A stretch of DNA of 64,000 nt from Blepharisma stoltei (lineage: Eukaryota > Ciliophora > Heterotrichea > Heterotrichida > Blepharismidae). The position numbers and the translations under genes are program-made. Of this stretch, positions 39,875-50,199 are shown piece by piece. Positions within the stretch are counted from its first letter, which is position 1. Each line of letters starts with the position of its first letter. The stretch lies in NCBI GenBank assembly GCA_914767885.1, contig CAJZBQ010000018.1, forward strand, positions 248,001 to 312,000, given 5' to 3'. The notes beneath the pieces were generated by a model. The model saw nothing but the letters and a program-made list of their open reading frames with translations. It had not been told where the DNA came from and ran no database searches.

Positions 39875-41807
39875 ATGGACACGTTATACCTCACATATCT
39901 CGGGATTTTTTTATCATTTATCCTTTGCGTCTCTCCTTTTCCGAACATGATTAGGAGAGCAAAAGATAACGAAATGCATTATGTTCCCATACATTTCTTA
40001 TGGGTAAATCACTCCACAAGGATGACATGGCTGTGCTATGGAATTTTGAAAGAAATAGTTCCTTTTATAACGAATTGTGTTATGACGGGACTGGCTTCAA
40101 TTTTGATGCTCATCCTCTACTATTTTTTTACTATAGAACTTTCTCTTCAATAGCGCGATAAGGCGCATTCCTAGGTTTTACCGGAGGGTCTTGGACATAT
40201 GAAAACCTGCTATTCCTTATTCATGGGGGAGACAAACAGCCTAAATAAAGAATCCTACCTGATCAATCTCGAGAACTTGAAGAGAGGCTGTGTGGAAAAT
40301 TTACATTTTGGTTCGTCAAATGGATCTGACGAGCCAAATCTGGCCAGTACTTGAAATAAAAATGATAGTTGCCAGAATTTTATTAATTTTCTGATGAAGA
40401 GTATGATCAGAATTTTAATAAATGGCACAGGATCAAGTAAATTAATTCAAGACTTAATTAAGTAGTGACTTAACCATCTTAATAATTTTTTTAAAATTTC
40501 AAAATTCAAACTTTTAATAGAAGATTTAAAGAGATAATTAAATCGTAAATATAACGTAATAAATACTCTTTACTGCCTTAAGGAGACGATGCCAGTAATG
40601 ATCTTTATAATTTGACTTTTTTCATAATGACTTAACCATCTTAATTTTTTTTTAAAATTTCAAAATTCAAACTTTTAATAGAAGATTTAAAGAGATAATT
40701 TAAGCATAAAGATAACGTAATGAATACTCTTTACTACCTTAGGGAGACGATGCCAGTAATGATTTTTATAATTTGACTTTTTTCATAGTGACTTAACCAT
40801 CTTTATAATTTTTTAAAATTTCAAAATTCAAACTTTTAATAGAAGATTTAAAGAGATAATTTAAGCATAAAGATAACGTAATGAATACTCTTTACTGCTT
40901 TAGGGAGACGATGCCAGTAATGTTTTTTATAATTTGATTTTTTCCATAGTGACTTAACCATCTTAATAATTTTTTAAAATTTCAAAATAATTTTGATAAA
41001 ATAAGTCCTTCTTGAATACTCTTAAATTTTTGCTTATTAAAACTAATAACTCTTTCTACAAAACAAATTGTGGAGTAGTTGAGACCATATGGAGCAAGGA
41101 TTTCTAAAGGAAAAACTTGCTGATGATGAATGCTGTAATCATTATTGTCAAAAGGAATTTATTAAAATTCTGATCATACTCTTTATCAGACAATTAATAA
41201 AATTCTGGCAACTATCATTTTTATTTCAAGTACTGGCCAGAATTGGCTCGTCAGATCCATTTGACGAACCAAAATGTAAATTTTCCACACAGCCTCTCTT
41301 CAAGTTCTCGAGATTGATCAGGCAGAATTCTTTATTTAGGCTGTTTGTCTCCCTCATGAATAAGGAATAGCAGGTTTTCATATGTCCAAGACCCTCCGGT
41401 AAAACCTAGGAATGTGCCTTATCGCGCTATTGAAGAGAAAGTTCTATAGAAGCTTTGCAAAGTTTATAGCCTTATATGTATTGTTTTTGACAGGACTTTT
41501 TGGATTATCATTTTGAATTCTCCCAGTAGATTGGGTAGGAAATCTTGCTGCTACCCTAGGTACGCTAACTTACATTTCAACAGCAAGAAATTTAAGAACT
41601 GCTTTAGTTACATTAAATCTTAAGTTGATTGATTTGCCAATAACATGCGTAGCTCTTTGCAACTCACTTGCATGGGCAAGCTATGGATTGGTAATCATGG
41701 ATTTTCCTTTAATAATTGGATGCTCAATTGGAGTTATAGTATCCATAACTTTGTTAGTAAGTTATGCATGGATTAGATGTAGCAGACTAAAAAAAAACAA
41801 CGATTAA
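39875..41807 (+). CDS. SWEET (MtN3/saliva) sugar transporter
   Basis: Facilitative sugar carrier with two three-helix bundles. The first bundle is encoded by 39875-40133: YLGIFLSFILCVSPFPNMIR, then HYVPIHFLWVNHSTRMTWLC, then CVMTGLASILMLILYYFF. The linker helix and second bundle are encoded by 41449-41807: ALYVLFLTGLFGLSFWILPV (TGA Trp), TLGTLTYISTARNLRTAL, then DLPITCVALCNSLAWASYG and IIGCSIGVIVSITLLVSYAW. A 1.3 kb fold-back IES sits exactly between the two halves. Removal gives LYYFFTRSFAKFIALYV. Stop TAA. Confidence 0.9.
40132..41446. mobile_element. 1.3-kb fold-back IES with long inverted repeats and internal tandem repeats
   Basis: TA at 40132-40133 and 41447-41448. Terminal inverted repeats of about 290 bp begin TATAGAACTTTCTCTTCAAT and end with the inverse. 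The centre is a tandem array (see 40466-40980). No transposase-like ORF is visible; the frame 41089-41370 lies in the right arm. Confidence 0.9.
40466..40980 (+). repeat. About 161-bp tandem repeat, just over three copies
   Basis: GTGACTTAACCATCTT recurs near 40465, 40627, 40788 and 40949. Each unit includes GAGACGATGCCAGTAATG. The array lies between the arms of the fold-back IES. Confidence 0.85.
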
Positions 41808-42405
41808 TAAGCATTTAAATTTTTTTCATAATGAATTATAGTTCTAGAATATTAAATGCTTTCAGCTTTCGATTTAATCATGATGAAAGTTTTTTTTTTC
41901 TTGCAAGATTTGTTATCATAAAAAGTCATTATTTTTAGTGTTAAATTTTAAGTTTATAATAGTAAAATTAAATTATGAAAATGAGGTTATTTATAAAATT
42001 TATTTGATAATAATGTTTTTGTAAGAGATATTAAGAGCTTCATTATTTTTTAGGATTATTGAAGTAATTATAATTTAATTATTTGCAATAAAAATAAAAA
42101 TTTCAATTGAAAGTCTTTGAAGATCTAATAAATCATAATTTATGTATGATTTTATTTAATCTAATATCTTTATTGAACGCTCTACAATTTTATAGCCCAG
42201 GAACGCATATTGATAGTCCTAGGCTAGGATGCTGGAGGGCAACTTCCCAGGTTCGTTCTCTAATTCAAGTTGATGAACCAACTCGGAGATTTGTCCTCCA
42301 GTATCTTAACCAGGACGATCAATATGCATTCCTGGGCTATATAAATAAAACTTAAATAATGGATTTAAATATTATAAATATACATTAAAATCAAGCCACT
42401 TGAAA
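41808..42405. other. Intergenic with a fold-back element
   Basis: AT-rich. The only structure is the fold-back at 42191-42341. The ORF 42107-42355 runs through that fold-back and is not called. Confidence 0.5.
42191..42341. mobile_element. 151-bp fold-back element with TATAG/CTATA ends
   Basis: TATAGCCCAGGAACGCATAT at the left mirrors ATATGCATTCCTGGGCTATA at the right. Inner arms CTGGAGGGC and GTCCTCCAG also pair. Intergenic. Confidence 0.78.
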
Positions 42406-44372
42406 ATGAAAAACGATGAAGTATTCAATGAAATTTTTGATTCCCACAATAAAAGCCTACTTAAATTTTGCTTAATCCACGGAAAATCAGAATATGGATA
42501 CAAAGAAGAGTACAAGGAAAATATCTTAACAATTAATCAAGGCACATTTCTAATCCCAAGGAATAATCGAGAGTTCCTCCAATCTACTCATAAATTACTT
42601 ACTCCCCCCCCATCCTTGATCGAACGATTGACTGTAAAAATTCCTAAAAATTAGGGAAATTAACCCACATCCTTGATCGAACGATTTTCATATCATGACA
42701 ATTTTTTATATATAAAAAAATATATTAGTTTATCAAAAGCATGGGAAGATGTACATAATGAAGTTGTTTTCAGAGCCTTAAGACGACAGAAAGCTGCGGA
42801 ATCAACTATCCGAAGTGATTTAGTTATCAATCTAGGCTTAAAAACTCAATAATCTAATAAAATAGAGATTCTTTCAAATTTTTAAAAAAAAATTTAATTT
42901 AATAAGGAAACAAATTAAATTTAATAAGGAACAAATTAAAATTTATACAGTTTAAAGGGATAACTAATAAATCAAAATATTAAAAATTGGTATTTTATGA
43001 ATTAATTAAATTTTTTGCTGTAAAAATAATTATTAAATACTCTTAACCCTCTTATTTAAAAGTAAATAAAAAAATATATATATATATATATTTTTTATTT
43101 TTTATATAAAATTTTTTTCCCGAAAATTTTTTTTTTAACCCCCATCCTTGATCGAACGATGGCGAGTCGTTCGATCAAGGATGGGGGGGGAGTTAATCTT
43201 CAACTATTTATATTCAAACACAAACTATTTTTATTAGAAATAACAGTCTCTGATTCTCAATCCACAATAAGGAAACTGATTTTTACACACAGTCGAATAG
43301 TCATCAAAAATCCTCTTCAGGCAAAACTTCCACATTCAATTATCGAGAGAGGATTATGGCAAGACTTATTTCTTGACATTGAATCTCTCTATAATCTCTG
43401 CTTTCCTAATAGCACTCTGCAATATATCCAAATGATCTCAATTACAGGGACATTTATGCTCAGAAAAATCATGTCAACTTATGATAAATCAATACCTATC
43501 CCAGACCAGCATCATTTTTCTGATTTATTTACTTTTAAACCTCTAATGATAACTTCATTAACTTATCCTCACACAAGCAAGCAAAATCTTTTTGTCGAAA
43601 TTTCACCAAGCAGAATCCTGGAGAAACATAAATTAAATTCCCCAAATATGCTTCAAAAAAGAAGTCTGATTGAGATGGAAATAAGTCAATTAAAAGTTGC
43701 GCATATGAAAGGAATTAATTTAGGAACAAAAATATTTTTTACTTCCCGCTCAGTTAGCGAGCAAAAAAAAATTGTTCACTCACTGAGGGAACTTAAAAAT
43801 TAAAAATTCTCAATAATTGGAAAGCAACTATAAAATTAATTTGTAAAATTTATGTTTTAAAATGCAAGCTGTTAAAAATTAAACAGAATTAGCAAGAAAT
43901 TTCATCCATTACAATTATCATTTATATATCAATTTTTTTTTTTTCATAAAAAATTTTTTTGTTCACTCGCCAAGGATGGGTTTTTGGGGCAAAAAATAGG
44001 GATTTTTAAATGGTTTAGTTCTTTCACGAAGGAGAAGTTAGGAAAAATAAAGCAAAAGCAGATATTGAAGATAATAGGAAGAAAAATAGGAAAATCACCC
44101 ATAATTATACACGAGAAAGTGATATTGAAGAAGAAATAGAGGAAAATATAGAAGTTGACATGCCAGAAGAGAATAGGCCATTTATTGGAATAATTAATTC
44201 TGAAAGTTGTACGGCAAAAGAATTTTTTAAGCCTCCTGATTGATTTTCAGAAAAATTATCTTCAGTGATGAAAATAAGGCATTTTACTCCTCCATTTGTT
44301 AATATAAAGGATCTTCAAGGCCAGCAGCTTATTTATAACCCAGCCTCTAGATTTTACGACCAAGAATGGTAA
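42406..44372 (+). CDS. Hypothetical protein split by two MITE IESs
   Basis: Not recognised. ATG 42406 starts MKNDEVFNEIFDSHNKSLLK. Removing 42599-43192 joins STHKLL to NLQLFIFKHKLFLLEITVS. Removing 43739-44037 joins LGTKIFF to RKNKAKADIEDNRKKNRK. The frame then runs on to TAA 44370-44372, with TGA Trp (KPPD-W-FSEKL). The restored C-terminus is acidic then mixed (SDIEEEIEENIEVDMPEEN; PASRFYDQEW). Length is about 358 aa. The open frame straight after the second MITE start (43743-43803) is MITE sequence and not part of the protein. Confidence 0.72.
42599..43192 (+). mobile_element. IES, MITE family 2
   Basis: 594 bp with TTA at both ends (42599-42601, 43193-43195). It has two same-direction ATCCTTGATCGAACGAT copies at left and a hairpin at right, like the 30259 copy. 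Removal keeps frame. Confidence 0.92.
43739..44037 (-). mobile_element. IES, MITE family 1 (degenerate)
   Basis: 299 bp with TTA at 43739-43741 and 44038-44040. The left end shows the hairpin (CAGTTAGCGAGCAAAAAA / TTGTTCACTCACTGAGG). The right end shows worn direct copies (TTGTTCACTCGCCAAGG and TTCTTTCACGAAGGAG). Removal opens 110 more codons. Confidence 0.82.
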
Positions 44373-44465
44373 TATGTATACTAATTTAAGCGCTAAAAAT
44401 TTAAAATAAATAATTTCCACCTTATTTATGCTTTTTAAATCTGAAAATCTTTTATTACTAATAAA

Positions 44466-47400
44466 ATGAGCTACACAGAGATATGTGACAAGTTCGAAAC
44501 AGTTTCTTTGCATTTACAAAAAGGATCTGACACTCTTTCATCCCTTGGTAATTATACTGAATTTGAAGAGCTTGACGCCCTTGGGGCCATTGGCTTAACC
44601 AAGAAGATGTTGATTTTTACAATAGGGAAATTCAAAATTTGTTAAATTTAGGCAAAATCTCTGCTTGATTCGAATAGCTGATCTCGCAGAGTATTATTTT
44701 GATCTGACTAGTACATTTTTTTTTTAACATTTTTAGCAAGGACGATAAAGCTTTTTTTATATCAAATATATATCCAAAGATCAATCCCTATCAGAAATTA
44801 AAATTCCATGTAATTATGATTAGGATATAATGTTAGATAAAAAATTTCCTGGCCAGACCAAAATAAGACAGCCATTCGATCCACACAGAACTTTACCTTA
44901 ATTAACAAATTTTCCTTAAATTTCATTTCCACATTTTTAAAAATCAACACCTTCTTGGTTAATCCGATGCCCCCAAAGGGCGTCGAGCTCTTCAAATCCA
45001 GTATATTTCAAAGCATACAAAAAGAGCTTCGAAACATTTAATTCACATCTCAGCAAGCTCGTTGACACTTTTCAAATCGATTTACCTAAAGAAGGAAACA
45101 TGGATACACTATCAATGGCTCTAGTCTCCTTAAACTCTCATACCAAAAAATTCATCCAAAGCAATACAAATTTTCTTAAAAATCTTCAGCTTGATTTAAT
45201 AGAACCATTAGAATTATTTTCCCAAAATTTCAACTCTACAAACCAGTCACAAGTCATGAAAGCAGCATTTCCTTATAAAGAACTTGCAAGATTCAAAGAA
45301 CAGCTACTAAAAGTAAGAGAAAAATATTTCACAAGCTCAGAAACAGCAGAAAAAGCAGCCCAAAGATTCGAAAATCTTTCAAAGATTGATTCTGATAAAG
45401 ACAAAAGAGAAAAGGCCCAAAGAGATGCAATTTACTATAGAACCCAATCAGTCAATGCTTGTGAAACCTACATGCAAATTGTTCAAGAAGTAAACAATAA
45501 ATGAGACGAATACGACCACATCATCCCTGGCATTATGGAATCTCTCCAACAAAGTGAAGAAAGCAGGATCCATTTTATTAAATCCACCCTTGAAAAGTAT
45601 GCGAAACATTTCCAAAGATACCATCACCTATGTGGAGAAAACCTTGAAGAAATGGCAACAATTATTGGAAACGTTAATAGCAGCATTGATATTTTGGTAT
45701 TTGTTGACAGCAATAAATCTAAAATCGGAGGACTAATTAGAGAAAAATTCATAAGTTATGAGGAGTGAAAAGGTAGCAAAACTACTGCAGAAATTAAAGA
45801 AGAAGAGTATGAAGTTTTGGAAAATCATGAAATCAACCTGGACTTAGAACAAATTAATAAAGTGTTGGATTATTTGATACCAACCTTTAATAACAATAAA
45901 GGACTTAAGCCAACTGATGACTTGTTAAGCTTTGATGAAGATGTAGAGAAAAAATATTTAGAGCCTATGCATTATGCTAGACTATCTTCAATACTTGCAA
46001 GAAGTGAAGGGAGAAGTTTGTTCTGTGAAATTTTGGAATCAAAAAGAAAACAAAGCTTCTTAAAGCCAGAAAATTTAATAAAATTGTCTCAGTTTTTGAA
46101 AGAAGCTTTAACAGTTATGATACATGATAATGATCATAATCCTGTTGAATTTATTCAAATTTTATTGCTGTCTCATGTTTTTCATACAGAAGATGAAGAA
46201 AAAAAGAGAATTTACCTTGCTAATTATATACAGCATCATATTTTTTCGGATAAAGGAAGATGGATTCATGCTATAGAGCATACAATTGCTGCTAAATTAG
46301 AAGCTGATAAAGAATTTATTGAGAAAAATAGCAAGCAAAATAAGGAATCAGGAATCTTCGGAGCTTTAAAACAATATGCAGGAAAAAATCCTTTCCAAAA
46401 AGACCCTGAAATGGAAAGAGCTGAGAAATCAGTAGCTTTTACTGTTATAAGCCAATTCAATTATCATATGATTTGTATAGGCGTTCCTATTGACATTGCA
46501 AATAGTATTGTAATATCTTTGTCAAAAAAATACGGTCTTGACCCTGAAAAAACTACTTTTTTGCTTTCAGAAATTCAAGTTAATCAAAAATCTGCAATGA
46601 AATCAATGTATTCTAGTAGAGATTCAGTTAAAATTAGACAAAGAGACACTAATAAATGGGGAGATTTATTATCAATTGCATTATCATTAAAGTTTTTAGA
46701 GCCCTGTGACTATTTTTCGGTTTTATTGGTTAGCAAAGTATGGCTGAATAAATTTAAAAAATTTACTCTCATTGAATTTAATAATATAAAAATTATTTTA
46801 ATTGTAAAAATTTTGTATTGATGTAATATAAGATTATTTTGAAGAAATGGCTACTTGATTGGGATGTAGAGCCTGAGAAAAAATCAATAATTAGAACAAA
46901 AATTTGGATGCATATATTGCAAGCTGACTCTTGTCCTATTGAATATTCTGCATTTTGCTCAAAAGTTAACGAAAACCCTGAAATCCTTGGTGAGCATTCA
47001 GAAATTATTGATATGGATGTATTTCGCTCTTATCAAAGCAGCAATCAAATTACACAAGACATATTAAGAAATCTTTTAAGAACTTATGCCTTTTATAACC
47101 CTGATGTAGGATATTGCCAAGGAATGAATTATATAGCAGGAACTCTCTATATCCAGCTACAAAATGAAGAATTTGCATTTAAATGCATGTCACAATTAAA
47201 AAAATGTCAGCTAGGGGTAGGGTTCAGGTCCTAAATTTGAGCTCAGTGAGAGAAGTTAACGACTTCTTGAGAGTCTCAGCTCAAGAGAATGGGGTTTTAA
47301 ATAGTGTTTGGTGTAGATCAGAGAGGTAAGGGGCTTAGGGACAGTTACGGTTTGATGGTAAGGCCTGCCCACCTACAGTTATTCAGAGCTGTGGTCCAAA

Positions 47401-48106
47401 CTGATTCCAAGAAGTACGTTACGTGAAGAGCTATCATAAACTTAAATGCATGGTCGGTTTAATAGAAAAATATGATATGAGTGCTTTATACGAGCACAAT
47501 CTGCCAAAACTAAAACTATTTTTCTATCAGCTTGATCGACTTATAGGCCTGCTTCTTCCTGAAGTCTGACAAATGTTCAAAGAAACTGGAATTACCTCTG
47601 CCCATTTCAGCTCGCCCTGGTTTTTAACTATTTTTGCCACAATTTTACAAAATAAGCCTGCAATTTTATACCCAATATGAGACTTATTCATTTTAGAAGG
47701 ATGGAAAGCTATATTTAAAATAGCTATAACGATCTTAAATATCGTTTCTAATTCTTTTGATGAAGAAAGCTTTGATACAATCATGACTGACATAAGCAGC
47801 GCTCATCTTCCTAGGACTGAGATATAGAAATTTCCCATAGATGGCGCTGTTTGCCCTTGATTTGCCCATGAGGAAAATTTTTTAGTTTGACCAAACCATA
47901 TGGTACTGGTCGAAACAAAAAATATCCCCAGTGGGCAAATCAAGGGCAAACAGCGCCATCTATGGGAAATTTCTATACAAGTTTTTGACGAGCATTTTAT
48001 AGAAAGAGTTAAAAAAGTTAAAATTTCTTCAGAGTTGTTAGAAGATTTAGAAGGGGAGTATGAAAAGCTGAAAGAAAGTGCAAGATTTAAAAATAAGAAA
48101 AAATAA
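44466..48106 (+). CDS. F-BAR plus TBC (Rab-GAP) domain protein
   Basis: Combines a membrane-bending F-BAR domain with a TBC domain that speeds GTP hydrolysis by Rab GTPases. ATG 44466 starts MSYTEICDKFETVSLHLQKG. F-BAR features: YFKAYKKSFETFNSHLSKLV, LIEPLELFSQNFN, helical KEQLLKVREKYF, and NNK-W-DEYDH with TGA Trp at 45502-45504. A middle helical region follows (45820-46760, holding SHVFHTEDEEKKRIYLANYI). The TBC domain follows: RTKIWMHILQAD, LRTYAFYNPDVGYCQGMNYI (IxxDxxR/YxQ region), PEVWQMFKETGI, and FSSPWFLTIFATIL. It ends KNKKK, TAA. Four IESs (44553-45003, 46764-46828, 47180-47442, 47823-47975) must be removed; each removal rejoins conserved sequence. Confidence 0.88.
44553..45003. mobile_element. 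451-bp fold-back IES in the F-BAR region
   Basis: TA (TAT) at 44553 and 45004. Arms of about 105 bp: TATACTGAATTTGAAGAGCT ... AGCTCTTCAAATCCAGTATA, with GACGCCCTTGGGG / CCCCCAAAGGGCGTC inside. Removal gives SLGNYFKAYKKSFETF. Confidence 0.9.
46764..46828. other. Short 65-bp IES
   Basis: AT-rich segment between TA 46764-46765 and TA 46829-46830. Removal gives LNKFKKFKIILKKWLLDWD and restores the frame into the TBC domain. Confidence 0.62.
47179..47452. mobile_element. Retroposon-like insertion with 11-bp duplication, acting as an IES
   Basis: TTAAATGCATG occurs at 47179-47189 and 47442-47452. Excising 47180-47442 at the TA inside the duplication restores EEFAFKCMVGLIEKYD exactly. The interior is GC-richer (GGGGTAGGGTTCAGGTCCTA, GGTAAGGGGCTTAGGGACAG). 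It is not clearly the same as families A or B. Confidence 0.8.
47823..47975. mobile_element. 153-bp fold-back IES with TATAG/CTATA ends
   Basis: Perfect arms of about 45 bp starting TATAGAAATTTCCCATAGAT and including GGCGCTGTTTGCCCTTGATT. TA at 47823-47824 and 47976-47977. Removal joins LPRTEI to QVFDEHFIERVKKV. Confidence 0.92.
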
Positions 48107-48146
48107 AAAATTATGATAAAAGGATTTGGTTAAAAATAAATAAAAA

Positions 48147-49646
48147 TTATTTAAATGGAGGTTTTTGGAGAACTTTCCCGGATTTTCTTAGAGGCTTGCT
48201 GGAGTCTTTTAATGGGGTGATAATAGGAGATTTACTTCTATATTGGCTAAGGATAGGAACATTTTGCAAATTTCCTCTTGATGATTTTGATCTTTGCATT
48301 GGAACTTTGACGTTATCGCAATAAGATTTATTCATATTTTCAAATGATTTATCGCTTATTGTGGAGCTTTCCATCAGGATGCTATTAGAATTCATTCTTT
48401 TGTGGACAGTTTGGGCAGGACTATTTAGTCCGTTATATATAAGGTTCTGATAAGGCAAATTATACTCTAAAGCATTATTTTTAATCAAATCTTCTATAGT
48501 TGAAATGCTTTCTCCTTCTCGGCAATAAATTCTGTTATTTTGAATTGATAAATAAATTCTTTTGCCTTTAAACGTATAAGATAATTCTTGCTGCTTTGAG
48601 AAGTAAGACTCAATCCTATGTGCTCTTAAAAACGAAGTAACATTTTCATCAAGAACATCTAAAACGCTTTTTGGCTTAGAAATTTCACCAAAGCTGTCAT
48701 TCGGGTTCATATTCTGAAGATTTGCCTGCAATTCACTTTTTTGGGTTTCAGACTTAGCTAATTTTTGTTTTAAAATTTCTATTTCTTTTAATAACGACTC
48801 GATTTTTTTGGATGAAGTTTTAGATGCTTGCTGGCTATTTCATTGCTTTTTTTCATTTTCCAAATTTAAATTGGTTAGTTTTAATGAGGTAATTTGAGAG
48901 TTCATCTGTGCAATCTCTTTGTCTTTTGTTTCTAAAAGCTGCATTAAAGACACTTCTTTGATTTTACTTTTCTGAAGCTCATTTTCTGAGTCCTCATTTT
49001 TATTTAAAGTGTAGATGTTTTCTTTGTCGCTTTTTGATAAATCTGATCCTTTGTAAATCTCTTTTATGGGGGTTGTTTTGAAAACATTTGAGTCTTTTTC
49101 AATTGAATTTTCATAGATTTTTCTTTCCTTTAAAATCTTATCATTTGAAAGAGTATTCGTGGATATATCTAAATTACAGTCATTTTTTTTGCTTAAATAA
49201 AGGATCTCTTCGAGCTCATTTTCACCTTCTGAACTTTCAGTTAATTCAATGACTGGGCTAAGCGAGCTTATATGGCAAATTGAGGCGTCTTCTTTTTTAT
49301 TAGAGTTCATAAATAGCAAAATCTTTGGTGAATCAACTTCATCTGGCAGCTCATAAATAGTATCTTTAGCTGTTTTAAAAAGAGGCAACCATTGCAGCCC
49401 TTCTTTAGGAAGAAGCTCAAGCTTAAGGCTCACACTTCCAAGGATTTCATTTGGAAAACTTAACGATTTGACTATTAGTCTTAAAATTCCAACTGGCAAC
49501 AATTCAAATGAATTTTCTTCATTTTCTACTGTTAAAGGTGATATTACTTTTTGAATTTGGTCATTAATGGAGATGTAGCATCCAACTTTTAAATGGTCAA
49601 AGCCTTCAGCTCGAACAATGCTCAAATCGATTGTATCTGTTATCAT
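48147..49646 (-). CDS. C2-like plus coiled-coil protein of unknown function
   Basis: 499 aa. ATG 49646-49644 starts MITDTIDLSIVRAEGFDHLK. The first 90 residues look C2-like (LKVGCYISINDQIQKV, LLPVGILRLIVKSLSF, LGSVSLKLELLP). An acidic linker, a coiled coil (LMQLLETKDKEIAQMNSQIT onward), and a single TGA Trp (KKQ-W-NSQQASK) follow. The C-terminal Ser/Lys-rich tail ends LQKPPFK. The region YTFKGKRIYLSIQNNRIYCR is small, basic and beta-rich. No IES or intron. Stop TAA. Confidence 0.72.
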
Positions 49647-50199
49647 ATTTAATTTTTAACGACTTTGAAAGAAATTTCAAGGTTGAATTTTAAAATGTCG
49701 GTCGATACTATAAATTGAATTAAGAAAAAGGTCTTATTATGAATAAATAAAGAGTTAATCAGCTATGAAATTGTTGGCAATATAAATTTTCAATAATATC
49801 ATTGATGATCGTATTCCAAAGTATTTTGATGGGGAAATTGTTATATCAACGCTTATAAAGCAAATAATTTATTTAACAATACTTTTATAATGAAAGAGCT
49901 AATATGTAAAAATACCTTTAAGGATAAATTAAAAATTTTATTTTAGTTGAAAGATGCATTTGATATTCATATTCTTCTTAAAAAACCCTAATCTTTAAGG
50001 AATTTATGTAGATATTATAATTTAAACTTGTTAAAGCTTATTGTAGTATATAAAATCATTTACAAAGAAATTTACAATTAACTATTGTTTAATAATAAAT
50101 TTCTAACTTGAAAACCTCATTCTGTAAATAACTTACATATTGCACTCGCCATATATATAGCATTAAATATTTGGACAATAAATATGCCTTATAAAAAAT
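49647..50199. other. Intergenic, AT-rich, between divergent genes
   Basis: Should contain promoters of both neighbours. No repeats or open frames recognised. Confidence 0.5.

Noticed and set aside
40466-40980. CRISPR-like array
   Set aside because: Units of about 161 bp repeat in full with no unique spacers, in a eukaryote, inside a fold-back element; a tandem repeat.
41089-41370. Plus ORF of 93 codons in the SWEET IES
   Set aside because: Falls in the right inverted-repeat arm; the mirror arm has no matching ORF and no protein motif is seen.
43743-43803. C-terminal extension SRSVSEQKKIVHSLRELKN of the gene at 42406
   Set aside because: This is the hairpin end of a degenerate family 1 MITE, not host protein. 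Similar SVSEQ peptides appear wherever the MITE tip is translated.
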